In this document: one piece after another, positions 35,281 through 43,172 of the stretch
How the letters are laid out: each line of letters begins with the position of its first letter
Numbering within the stretch: the stretch's first letter is position 1
DNA from: CAMFLJ01 sp963702555
GTDB lineage: Bacteria > Actinomycetota > Acidimicrobiia > Acidimicrobiales > Acidimicrobilacustridaceae
Direction: 5' to 3'
Assembly (NCBI GenBank): GCA_963702555.1
Contig: CAVPCW010000008.1
Span: 248,001-312,000 of the forward strand
DNA length: 64,000 bases
Notes under the pieces: model-generated
Told to the model about the DNA's origin: nothing
Database searches by the model: none
What the model saw: only the letters and a program-made list of their open reading frames with translations
Made by a program: the position numbers and the translations under genes

Positions 35281-35492
35281 TGAACGGACACCGTGTGCGC
35301 GGCACCATCTCGGGCATCGTGTTCGGGCTGGGCCTGGTCATCTTGTTGCAGCAGTTCGCGGTGGTCCCGCTCACCACACTCGTGCTGCTCCTCGTGCCCC
35401 TCGGCTGCGGGCTCATCGGCCTGGCGATCGGATGGCCTCGGCGGGCTCGCAGCTCCGCCCCGGTGGGGACGGGAGGAGCGGGCCATGGCTGA
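35280..35492 (+). CDS. small two-helix membrane protein
   Basis: A 70-residue hydrophobic protein with two predicted helices (GIVFGLGLVILLQQFAVV and TLVLLLVPLGCGLIGLAIGW) and a basic tail. The ATG uses the last base of the previous stop (TGATG). Unknown function; member of the DUF6777 locus, overlapping the next gene by 8 bp. Confidence 0.7.
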   Translation: MNGHRVRGTISGIVFGLGLVILLQQFAVVPLTTLVLLLVPLGCGLIGLAIGWPRRARSSAPVGTGGAGHG

Positions 35493-35754
35493 CGACGCCG
35501 ATCGCCGGACGGCGGCGATCGAGCAACTGAAGGCGAAGCGGGCGTTCTGGCAGGACCTCGTCTCGTACATGGTCGTGAACGGCTTCCTCGTGGTGGTGTG
35601 GGCGATCACGGGCCGCGGGTACTTCTGGCCGGCGTGGGTCATGGCCGGCTGGGGGATCGGGGTCGTGCTCCACGCCTGGACCGTCTTCGGCCAGCGGCCC
35701 ATCAGCGAGGCCGAGATCCGCAGGGAGATGGATCGGCAGGACCCGACGGACTGA
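35485..35754 (+). CDS. 2TM-domain protein
   Basis: An 89-residue protein matching the short 2TM-domain family: a charged N-terminal helix (AIEQLKAKRAFWQDLVSYMVVN), two membrane helices (GFLVVVWAITG and AWVMAGWGIGVVLHAW) and a tail ISEAEIRREMDR. The same module occurs at the N-terminus of some sensor kinases. GGGAGGAG precedes the ATG. Last gene of the DUF6777 locus; 5 bp from the convergent GH65 gene. Confidence 0.8.
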   Translation: MADDADRRTAAIEQLKAKRAFWQDLVSYMVVNGFLVVVWAITGRGYFWPAWVMAGWGIGVVLHAWTVFGQRPISEAEIRREMDRQDPTD

Positions 35755-35759
35755 GCGGG

Positions 35760-38153
35760 TCAGGACTGCAGCCGGACGTCGAGGGCCCGGCCCGGCTCGA
35801 GGGAGCACCGGTTCCCTTCGATCTCGAGCTCCAGAGGTCGCTCGTCGCTCATCCCGACGCGGACGATGGCGCGCTCGGTGGTGACCTCGATGTCGACCAG
35901 GTGACGGCGGTAGCGGACCTGGAAGGCCAGCGAGCGCAGCTCACGGGGGATTCCCGGATGGAGGCGGAGCACGTCGTCCCTGGTCTCGACGCCTGCGTAA
36001 CCGCGCTGGAGCAGCTCGAGCGACCCGACCATCGCACCCAGGTGGATGCCCTCGCGCGTGGTCCCCTTGGCCTTGTCGTTCAGGTCCATGTCGAGGACCT
36101 CGAGGAAGATCTTCCACGACTCCTCCCGGTCGAGGCGGGCATGGACCCAGGCATCGACCACCCGGCTGAGGCTCGACCCGTGCGACGTCCGCCGGTCGTA
36201 GTAGGCGACCGTCCGGGGGATCAGGTCGGGGGCGTACGCGTAGCCGAGCCTCTCGAGGATGGCGGCCAGCTCGTCGGCCGACAGCACGAAGAAGAGCATC
36301 GTGACGTCGGCCTGCTTGGCCAGCTTGTAGCGATTGGCGGAGTCGCCTTCGGCCTCCAGGATCCGATCGAGGCGACTCAGGTCGGGGTAGCGGCTCTGGT
36401 AGGCGTCCCAGTCGAGCTCCTCCAACGCCTCGTAGCCCTCGAACTGGGAGATGACGCCATCGTGGAAGCAGACCCTCACCTTGCGGCTCACGTCGTCCCA
36501 GTGGTCGATCTCGGCCTGGGTGAGCGAGAGGCGGTCGCTCAGTTCGCGTGCCCACTCCGGTGACAGGATCTTCAGCACGTCGAGTCCTCGGCACAGGCAC
36601 CAGACCGCCATGACGTTCGTGTAGGCGTTGTTGTCGATGCCGGGTCGGCTGTTGCCCGGGTAGCCGTCGTGGTACTCATCGGGGCCCACCACCCCGAGGA
36701 TCTCGTAGCGGTCGAGGGCCCGGTTGTAGGTGGCCGCGCTGGCCCAGAACCGGGCGATCTCGAGGAGCATCTCGGCCCCCTGGAAGCGGAGGAAGTCCAG
36801 GTCTCCGGTGGCCTGGAAGTACTGCCACACGTTCAGTGCGACCGCGGCACCGACGTGGCGCTGCAGGTGGGAGACGTCGGGGAGCCATCGCCCCGAGTCG
36901 GGGTTGAGGTGCAGCTGTTGGGTCTCCTCCCGGCCGCTGCTGCCGCTCTGCCACGGGAACATGGCGCCGGCGAACCCGGCGTCGGCCGCGGCGCGGCGGG
37001 CGGCGTCGAGGCGTCGGTAGCGGTAGAGGAGCAGCGACCTCGTCACCTGCGGGAAGCGTGTGCTGAGGAACGGGAAGACGAAGAGCTCGTCCCAGAAGAT
37101 GTGGCCGCGGTAGGCCTCGCCGTGCAGGCCCCGCGCCGGCACCCCGACGTCGAGGCCGACCGTGTTCCCGGACACGGTCTGGAGCAGGTGGAAGAGGTGC
37201 AGGTGGACCTTGCGCGAGATCTCGTGGTCGATGCCGAGCCGGATGTCGCTGGTGCCCCAGATCTGGTGCCAGGTGACCTGGTGGCGCGCGTACAACTCCT
37301 CGAAGTTCCCGGCGATCGACGACGCCCACTCCCTGGCCTGCTCCGCCGGCTCACTGATGGCCGCGTCGCCGGAGTGGAAGAAGGCGACCACCTTCTCGAC
37401 GGTCACCGGCTCCCCCTCCGAGACGTCGACGTGGAACTCCTGGGCTACGACGTCGCCGTCGGCCTCTACCGTCGGCACGAGCTCCAGGCGGCCGTCGCCA
37501 CGGCTCACGCGGGTGCGGGTGGCCATGGCGACGCGGATACGTGACTGCGTGGTCTCGGCCACCAGCTCGATGACCTCGTCGGAGACCTGCCGCGCCTCCA
37601 GGACCCGCAGGTGGCGGTCGTCGAGGCCGGCGTAGCGCGCCACCCCGCTGTTGCGGACCCGGCCGTCGATCGCGCTCCTTATGGTGACCGGTCCGGCCCA
37701 GTTCTCGGCCACGATCGTCGTCTCGAGCGCGGCCAGATGGGGGTCCCGCATGCTGACGAAGCGGCGTTGGGCGAGTGTGAGCCGCCGGCCACCCGGGTCC
37801 TCGAACGTCGTGCGCCGCGTCAGCAGCGCTCGTCGCGGGTCGAGCTCGACGTGGTGTGACACCACCCGGGCGTGGCGGTCGTCGAACCACCCGTCGGGGC
37901 CCCGGACCGCCAGCGGCAGCCAGTTCGGGAGGTTCACGATGCTCTCGTTGAAGACCTCCCGCCCGTCGACGGGGGTGGTCAGGCGGTTGAAGACGCCGGC
38001 GGCGTAGGTGCCGGGGTAGTGCACGTCGTCGGCGCTCGACTCCGGAGCGGCCCCCCGGGTCGCGACGTAGCCGTTCGCCAGGGTGCACAACGCCTCGCGC
38101 AGCCCCTCCTCCTCCGGGTCGAGCCCGTCGTAGACCAGCCGCCAGTCGCTCAT
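35760..38153 (-). CDS. glycoside hydrolase family 65 phosphorylase
   Basis: A 797-residue GH65 protein, usually a trehalose, maltose or kojibiose phosphorylase that yields beta-glucose-1-phosphate. The N-terminal beta-sandwich (1-270) is followed by the (alpha/alpha)6 barrel with GHIFWDELFVFPFL, and the catalytic Glu in VVGPDEYHDGYPG (about 493). KQADVTMLFF and HGSSLSRVVDAWVHARL bind phosphate. Length is typical. It sits 36 bp after a beta-phosphoglucomutase gene, so the pair converts a disaccharide to glucose plus glucose-6-phosphate. The disaccharide is not decided; trehalose is plausible in an actinobacterium. Confidence 0.93.
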   Translation of the reverse strand: MSDWRLVYDGLDPEEEGLREALCTLANGYVATRGAAPESSADDVHYPGTYAAGVFNRLTTPVDGREVFNESIVNLPNWLPLAVRGPDGWFDDRHARVVSHHVELDPRRALLTRRTTFEDPGGRRLTLAQRRFVSMRDPHLAALETTIVAENWAGPVTIRSAIDGRVRNSGVARYAGLDDRHLRVLEARQVSDEVIELVAETTQSRIRVAMATRTRVSRGDGRLELVPTVEADGDVVAQEFHVDVSEGEPVTVEKVVAFFHSGDAAISEPAEQAREWASSIAGNFEELYARHQVTWHQIWGTSDIRLGIDHEISRKVHLHLFHLLQTVSGNTVGLDVGVPARGLHGEAYRGHIFWDELFVFPFLSTRFPQVTRSLLLYRYRRLDAARRAAADAGFAGAMFPWQSGSSGREETQQLHLNPDSGRWLPDVSHLQRHVGAAVALNVWQYFQATGDLDFLRFQGAEMLLEIARFWASAATYNRALDRYEILGVVGPDEYHDGYPGNSRPGIDNNAYTNVMAVWCLCRGLDVLKILSPEWARELSDRLSLTQAEIDHWDDVSRKVRVCFHDGVISQFEGYEALEELDWDAYQSRYPDLSRLDRILEAEGDSANRYKLAKQADVTMLFFVLSADELAAILERLGYAYAPDLIPRTVAYYDRRTSHGSSLSRVVDAWVHARLDREESWKIFLEVLDMDLNDKAKGTTREGIHLGAMVGSLELLQRGYAGVETRDDVLRLHPGIPRELRSLAFQVRYRRHLVDIEVTTERAIVRVGMSDERPLELEIEGNRCSLEPGRALDVRLQS

Positions 38154-38189
38154 CGCCCTCCGATCGCCCCGGCTGCCGTGCCCCGGTGC

Positions 38190-38963
38190 TCAGCCATCTG
38201 CATCGATCTCGACCTCCCCCAGATCGGTCACCACCACATCGGCCCCGCTGTCGCGCAACGCCCGGCCGTCGCCGACCCGGTCGACCCCGATGACCACTCC
38301 GAACCCGCCGGCCCGTCCGGCCTGCACCCCGGCGATGGCGTCCTCCACGACCGCGGCCTGCCCGGGGGGAACGTCGAGCCGGCTCGCCGCCTCGAGGAAG
38401 AGCGCGGGATCCGGTTTGCCGGGCAGCCGCTGCATCCGGGCGTCCACGCCGTCGACGCGTACGTCGAACAGCCCGGCCACGTCCCCGGCGGCGAGCACGG
38501 CCGCGCAGTTCTCGCTGGCCGAGACGACGGCGGTGCGCACGCCCCGGTCACGGAGCCGGGAGATCAAGCGGAGCGTCGTGTCGAAGAGTGGCACCCCTCG
38601 GTCGGCGAGCGCCCGGAGGAACTGGCGGTTCTTGGCGTTCCCCAGCCCGTGGACCGTCGGTGCCTCGTCGTGGTCGTCGGGGCTGCCCTCGTCCATGACG
38701 ATGCCGCGCGACGCGAGGAAGTCGGCCACCCCGTCGTGACGGGCCTTGCCGTCCACGAAGCGGAGGTAGTCGTCGTCGGTGAACGGACGGTGGTCCTCAC
38801 CCGGGGCCACCGGTCGGCCGGCGAGGAAGCGGTCGAACAGTGCCTTCCATGCGGCGGCGTGGACGGTCGCGGTGTCGGTGATGACGCCGTCGAGATCGAA
38901 GATCACGGCGTCGACCTGCGTCTCGGCCGTCCATCCCGGCCCCCGGAGCGTCACGAACGGCAC
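38190..38963 (-). CDS. HAD-superfamily beta-phosphoglucomutase-like protein
   Basis: A HAD phosphatase-fold protein of about 257 residues. Motif I is FDLDGVITDT, where Asp of DLD is the nucleophile. Motif II lies in VVSAS, and motifs III/IV in GKPDP and VVEDAIAGVQAG. The insert FTDDDYLRFVDGKARHDGV fits beta-PGM cap domains. A short insert before GLGNAKN is typical of the actinobacterial version. The GTG at 38963 is chosen because the frame further upstream encodes no family sequence and overlaps the small gene at 39029-39247. Beta-glucose-1-phosphate from the GH65 enzyme is the probable substrate. Confidence 0.88.
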   Translation of the reverse strand: MPFVTLRGPGWTAETQVDAVIFDLDGVITDTATVHAAAWKALFDRFLAGRPVAPGEDHRPFTDDDYLRFVDGKARHDGVADFLASRGIVMDEGSPDDHDEAPTVHGLGNAKNRQFLRALADRGVPLFDTTLRLISRLRDRGVRTAVVSASENCAAVLAAGDVAGLFDVRVDGVDARMQRLPGKPDPALFLEAASRLDVPPGQAAVVEDAIAGVQAGRAGGFGVVIGVDRVGDGRALRDSGADVVVTDLGEVEIDADG

Positions 38964-39028
38964 GGCCCACCGTCGCACGGGGCCGGCCGCCCGTCCAGGG
39001 TCTTGCCTCAGGCGGTGTCGCTCGATCG

Positions 39029-39247
39029 TCAGGTCGATCGCCCCTTCGACGGGCGACCAGCGGCTCGGAGGGCCTTCGCCACCTTGGCCCGCCGGGTGGG
39101 GGTGAGGGCGGTGGATGGGTCCTCCGGCGGCGGCGGGTACGCGTCGCGGGCCCACGGACGGTGAGGACCGTGCGAGCGGTTGTGGATCATCCGCACGCGC
39201 ATGTCGTCGTGGTCGCTGTTGTCGTCAGGTCGGCGCTCGGGTGGCAT
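39029..39247 (-). CDS. small basic protein, 72 residues
   Basis: MPPERRPDDNSDHDDMRVRM... is a 72-residue hydrophilic, Arg/Lys- and Pro-rich protein of unknown function. It has a strong GGAGGTG 6 nt before the ATG. That ribosome site and ATG lie in a 13-bp tandem duplication (CATGGGGCACCTC, 39245-39277), so a second, out-of-frame SD-ATG lies just upstream. Coding bias is reasonable and it may head the phosphoglucomutase/GH65 operon. Confidence 0.55.
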   Translation of the reverse strand: MPPERRPDDNSDHDDMRVRMIHNRSHGPHRPWARDAYPPPPEDPSTALTPTRRAKVAKALRAAGRPSKGRST

Positions 39248-39277
39248 GGGGCACCTCCATGGGGCACCTCCATGGGG
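39245..39277. repeat. 13-bp tandem duplication at a start codon
   Basis: CATGGGGCACCTC occurs twice in tandem (39245-39257, 39258-39270) plus a partial third. On the minus strand it duplicates GAGGTGCCCCATG, i.e. ribosome site plus ATG, of the 72-residue gene. Confidence 0.7.
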
Positions 39278-39473
39278 CGAAGTTCCCCTCGGGGGAGTCC
39301 CTCGTCTGCAGTGTGAGCGCGTCCGCCGGCCCCGGCAAGAGCCGATCGGCACGCTGAGCAGCGCGCCGGCTCGACCTTCTGCCCTATGCCGTCGGCCGGG
39401 CCGGGCGTACGGTGACATCGAGGGCACACATCGGACCTCGTGCCCCGACGTCCGCACCACCTCGGGGGCGGTC

Positions 39474-40625
39474 ATGAAGCAGACCATCCACCTCGGACAC
39501 TTCGGCGGCATCCCGATCGGGGCCAACTGGTCGGTGGTCGTCATCGTCGCCCTCATCACCTGGGTCCTGGCCGCCGGTGTCCTGCCCGACCTCGCGCCCG
39601 GGGAGCCCGGGGTTGCCTACGCAGGCGTGGCGGCGGTGGCCGCACTGCTCTTCTTCGCCTCGTTGGTGACCCACGAGCTCGCACACTCGCTGTTGGCACG
39701 GAGGTTCGGCGTCAGGGTCCGGGGCATCACCCTGTGGATGTTCGGCGGGGTGTCGGAGCTCGAGGCGGAGATGTCGTCGGCGGGCGAGGAGTTCAAGATG
39801 GCGGTCGCCGGTCCGGCGACGAGCCTCGGCCTCGGGGGCTTCTTCCTGGGTGCCTCGGCGCTCGCGGCGGCCGTGTCGCTCCCCGACCTGGGCATCGCCG
39901 CGCTGTGGTGGCTCGGCGTCGTCAACATCGGCCTCGGAGTGTTCAACCTGCTGCCCGCCTATCCGATGGACGGCGGGCGTGTGCTGCGGGCCGTGCTGTG
40001 GGCCCGGAGCGGTGACCGCACTCGGGCCACCCAGGCCGCGGCCCGAACCGGTCACTGGTTCGCCTACGGCCTCATCGGTCTCGGTGTGCTCCTCGCCGCG
40101 AGCGGTGCCCTCGTGGAGGGCATCTGGCTCATGTTCATCGGCTGGTACCTCGAAGGCGCCTCGCGCACGGAGGCCACCGCCGTCCTCCAGGAGGCCGTTC
40201 TGGGGCAGCGACGGGCCGACGAGCTCATGTCGGCTCACCCGGTCACCGTGCCGGCCGAGACCACCGTCGAGCACCTCGTCGAGGCCTACGTCCTCGGTCG
40301 CCACCACTCGGCCTTCCCGGTGGTGGACGGCAACGGCGCGCTGGTCGGGCTCGTCGACCTCGACCGGGTGCGCACCGTGGGCCAGGCCGACCGTGCCCTC
40401 ACCGAGGTCGGAGCGATCGCCCGGCCGCTGGCACGCGTGCCGGTCGTGGCCCCCGGGGACACGGGCTCGGAGGTGGCCGCCCGCATGACCGCCGAACGCT
40501 CGACGCGGGCACTGGTCGTCGACCCCGAACAACGTCTGGTCGGCATCATCACGAGCACCGACCTCGCACGCGCCATCGACGTGGGCGCACCGGGCGGGAG
40601 CCCGACGGGCAACCGGCCCGGTTGA
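39474..40625 (+). CDS. site-2 protease (M50) with tandem CBS domains, Rip3-like
   Basis: A 383-residue intramembrane zinc metalloprotease. HELAH (67-71) and NLLPAYPMDGGR (about 160-171) give the two His and the Asp zinc ligands, set among about six helices. Two CBS domains fill the C-terminus (about 245-300 and 310-365: SAHPVTVPAETTVEHLVEA, FPVVDGNGALVGLVD, LVVDPEQRLVGIITSTD). It closely matches the Rv2625c/Rip3 arrangement, a member of the mycobacterial DosR regulon. CBS domains bind adenosyl ligands and probably gate cleavage. Substrates are unknown. A degenerate TCGACCTTCTGCCC element lies 89 bp upstream. Confidence 0.93.
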   Translation: MKQTIHLGHFGGIPIGANWSVVVIVALITWVLAAGVLPDLAPGEPGVAYAGVAAVAALLFFASLVTHELAHSLLARRFGVRVRGITLWMFGGVSELEAEMSSAGEEFKMAVAGPATSLGLGGFFLGASALAAAVSLPDLGIAALWWLGVVNIGLGVFNLLPAYPMDGGRVLRAVLWARSGDRTRATQAAARTGHWFAYGLIGLGVLLAASGALVEGIWLMFIGWYLEGASRTEATAVLQEAVLGQRRADELMSAHPVTVPAETTVEHLVEAYVLGRHHSAFPVVDGNGALVGLVDLDRVRTVGQADRALTEVGAIARPLARVPVVAPGDTGSEVAARMTAERSTRALVVDPEQRLVGIITSTDLARAIDVGAPGGSPTGNRPG

Positions 40626-40644
40626 GTGCGTTCCACCGCGATCG

Positions 40645-40658
40645 GGGACCTTCGGACC
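40645..40658 (+). promoter_or_regulatory. DosR/DevR-like palindrome
   Basis: GGGACCTTCGGACC lies 37 bp before the slipin ATG. One fixed base of the pattern differs. Confidence 0.35.
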
Positions 40659-40695
40659 GTCGACTGATCCTCCCCATGGGCGCACACTCTTCGGT

Positions 40696-41511
40696 ATGGA
40701 CGTTGCCATCTGGGTCGTCATCGCCGTCGCCGTGGTCCTCCTCGTCCTGTTGGCCATGGCGCTCAGGGTGGTGCGGGAGTACGAGCGCGGCGTGCACTTC
40801 CGGCTGGGGAAGATCGTCGGGACCAAGGAGCCGGGGCTCCGGGTGATCCTGCCGTTGATCGACCGGCTGTCGATGGTGTCGCTCCGGATCGTGACGATGC
40901 CCATCCAGTCGCAGGGGATCATCACGCGGGACAACGTCAGCGTCGACATCGCCGCGGTCGCCTACTACAAGGTGATCGACCCGGTGAAGTCGATCGTCGC
41001 CATCGAGGACGTCAGCGCGGCGATCAACCAGATCGCCCAGACGACGTTGCGCAAGGTGGTCGGCAAGCACACCCTCGACGAGACCCTGGCCGAGACCGAC
41101 CGACTGAACGTCGACATCCGGGCCATCCTCGAGCTCACGGCGGCCGAATGGGGCGTCGAGGTCACGTTGGTCGAGCTGAAGGACATCCAGTTGCCCGAGG
41201 GGATGAAGCGGGCGATGGCCAAGGAGGCCGAGGCCGAACGCGAGAAGCGGGCGAAGATCATCGCCGCCGAGGGGGAGGCCATGGCGGCGTCGTCGCTCGG
41301 TGACGCCTCGGACGTGATGATGGCGCACCCCCTCGCGCTCCAGCTGCGGAACCTCCAGACGCTGATCGAGATCGCGGTCGACAAGAACTCGACCGTGGTG
41401 TTCCCGGCCCCGCTGATGAGCACCATCGCCGAGCTCGGCTCGTTCCTCGCCCACGAGTCGTCGGCGGCCCAGAGCCCACCGGACCCGGGCCTGCCGGCGT
41501 CGGATCGCTGA
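40696..41511 (+). CDS. slipin (SPFH/stomatin family)
   Basis: A 271-residue SPFH protein. A membrane helix (IWVVIAVAVVLLVLLAMAL) is followed by the band-7 domain VVREYERGVHFRLGKIVGTKEPGL...RIVTMPIQSQGIITRDNVSVDIAAVAYYKV and a coiled coil rich in EAEREKRAKIIAAEGEAMA (about 178-195). Such proteins scaffold membrane microdomains and often work with NfeD or membrane proteases. No nfeD here, but the M50 protease is just upstream, with a DosR-like site between them, so a functional link is plausible. Confidence 0.92.
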   Translation: MDVAIWVVIAVAVVLLVLLAMALRVVREYERGVHFRLGKIVGTKEPGLRVILPLIDRLSMVSLRIVTMPIQSQGIITRDNVSVDIAAVAYYKVIDPVKSIVAIEDVSAAINQIAQTTLRKVVGKHTLDETLAETDRLNVDIRAILELTAAEWGVEVTLVELKDIQLPEGMKRAMAKEAEAEREKRAKIIAAEGEAMAASSLGDASDVMMAHPLALQLRNLQTLIEIAVDKNSTVVFPAPLMSTIAELGSFLAHESSAAQSPPDPGLPASDR

Positions 41512-41535
41512 GCGGCGACGGCTACGACGCGGCGA

Positions 41536-43023
41536 TCAGGCGTCGACGCGGACGCCCTGCTCGAAGTCGTCGAGGTTCGGGGTGTCGACGTTGGCGTAGA
41601 AGGTCTCCATCGACCACGGGTACTGGGTGACGTTCCGGCCCGAGTCGGCCAGGTAGTAGTGGCTGCACCCGCCGTGCCAGACCTCGACAGCGTCGATGGC
41701 GGCGTCGAGCTCGACGTTGTAGGCGTCCATCACCTCACGCTTCACGTCGACCCAGTCGATGCCCGCTGCGTCCATCGCCTCGATGGTCTTCACCGCGTAG
41801 TGGGCCTCCTGCTCGATCACCGGGATCAGTGAGCCCACGTTGGTGTTGGGGCCGTAGAGCATGAACAGGTTCGGGAAGCCGGTGGTGGTGCAGCCCAGGT
41901 ACGCCTTGGCGCCGTCGGCCCATGCGTCGCGCAGCGACTGGCCGCCGCGGCCGTAGATCGGGATGCGCGAGGCGAACTTGTCGACCTCGTAGCCGGTGGC
42001 GAACACGATGACGTCGAGCTCGTGCTCGGTGCCGTCGGCGGTGACGATGCCGGTGGGCGTGATGCGCTCGATCGCCTCGGTGGTGAGCTCGACGTTGGGC
42101 CGGTTGAACGTCGGGTAGTAGTGGTTCGAGAACAGCGGCCGCAGGCAGCCCCACGGCGTGTCCGGTGTGAGCTTGCGGCGGGTCTCCGGGTCCTCCACGA
42201 CCTCGATCGCGCAGGCGGCGACCCACTCGGCCGCCCCGTTGATGTCCGGGTTCGAGAACGGGACGCTCGGGATCAGGAAGGTCATGATCCCGTCGTGGTA
42301 CGCCTGCAGCTCCTCGGGGTTCAGGAACTGCGCGAGCTGCTCGTCGGTGTGCTCGACGTCCTCCTTGGGCAGCACCCAGTTGGCCGAGCGCTGGAACACC
42401 GTGAGCTTCCCGGCGATCTTGGCGATCTCGGGGATGCTCTGCACCGCGCTGGCGGCACTGCCCACCACGCCGACGCGCTTGCCGGTGAGGTCGACCGACT
42501 CGTCCCACGCACCGGTGTGCATGGCCACGCCCTCGAACGAGTCACGGCCCTCGATGGTCGGCCACTTCAGCTCGCCGAACATGCCCTGGCCGCTGATCAC
42601 CACGTCGGCCTCGACCCGCTCGCCGCCGTCGGTGGTGAGGATCCACTTGGCGCTGTCGTCGTCCCAGCGGCACTCGGCGATGCCGGTGTTCAACCGGATC
42701 TTGTCCCACAGGTTCAGCTCGGTGACCGTCTTGCGCATGTAGGCGAGGATCTCGGGCTGCGCCGCGTACGAGCGGGTCCACGACGGGTTCAGGGCGAAGG
42801 TGAAGCAGTAGACGTGGCTCCACACGTCGCACGCCAGGCCCGGGTAGCGGTTGCGCTGCCACGTGCCGCCGACGTCGTCGGCCTTCTCGAAGATCGTGAA
42901 GTTCTCGTAGCCGTGCTGGCGCAGGTAGTAGCCGGAGCTGATGCCGCCCGGGCCGGCGCCGATGATGGCGACGTGCCGCTGGGCGGCCGCGTCGGTTCCT
43001 GCGTCGTTCGTGGTGTCCCCCAT
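41536..43023 (-). CDS. Baeyer-Villiger/flavin-containing monooxygenase
   Basis: A 495-residue class B flavin monooxygenase. FAD-binding IGAGPGGISSGYYL (about 20-33), BVMO fingerprint FEGVAMHTGAW (F-x-G-x3-H-x3-W, about 160-170) and NADPH-binding VVGSAASAVQ (about 183-192) are visible. These enzymes insert oxygen next to ketones, as in steroid, cyclohexanone or acetone-derived substrates. ATG 43023 is used. It diverges from the MMPL gene across 149 bp. The ketone product of OleA/OleD chemistry would be a formal candidate substrate, but that is speculative. Confidence 0.92.
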   Translation of the reverse strand: MGDTTNDAGTDAAAQRHVAIIGAGPGGISSGYYLRQHGYENFTIFEKADDVGGTWQRNRYPGLACDVWSHVYCFTFALNPSWTRSYAAQPEILAYMRKTVTELNLWDKIRLNTGIAECRWDDDSAKWILTTDGGERVEADVVISGQGMFGELKWPTIEGRDSFEGVAMHTGAWDESVDLTGKRVGVVGSAASAVQSIPEIAKIAGKLTVFQRSANWVLPKEDVEHTDEQLAQFLNPEELQAYHDGIMTFLIPSVPFSNPDINGAAEWVAACAIEVVEDPETRRKLTPDTPWGCLRPLFSNHYYPTFNRPNVELTTEAIERITPTGIVTADGTEHELDVIVFATGYEVDKFASRIPIYGRGGQSLRDAWADGAKAYLGCTTTGFPNLFMLYGPNTNVGSLIPVIEQEAHYAVKTIEAMDAAGIDWVDVKREVMDAYNVELDAAIDAVEVWHGGCSHYYLADSGRNVTQYPWSMETFYANVDTPNLDDFEQGVRVDA

Positions 43024-43172
43024 GGGCACATCCTGTCCTGCCCAGCGCCCGGCGGCCACCGACGGAAGGCCCGAGCCACCTGATGTGGCCTACTGTGACC
43101 GCCGTCATGGCGGCCGGTGGGGCAGCACCCGCCACGACACCCAACGTCCCCGGTCGTTCGAGGAGGTACGCC

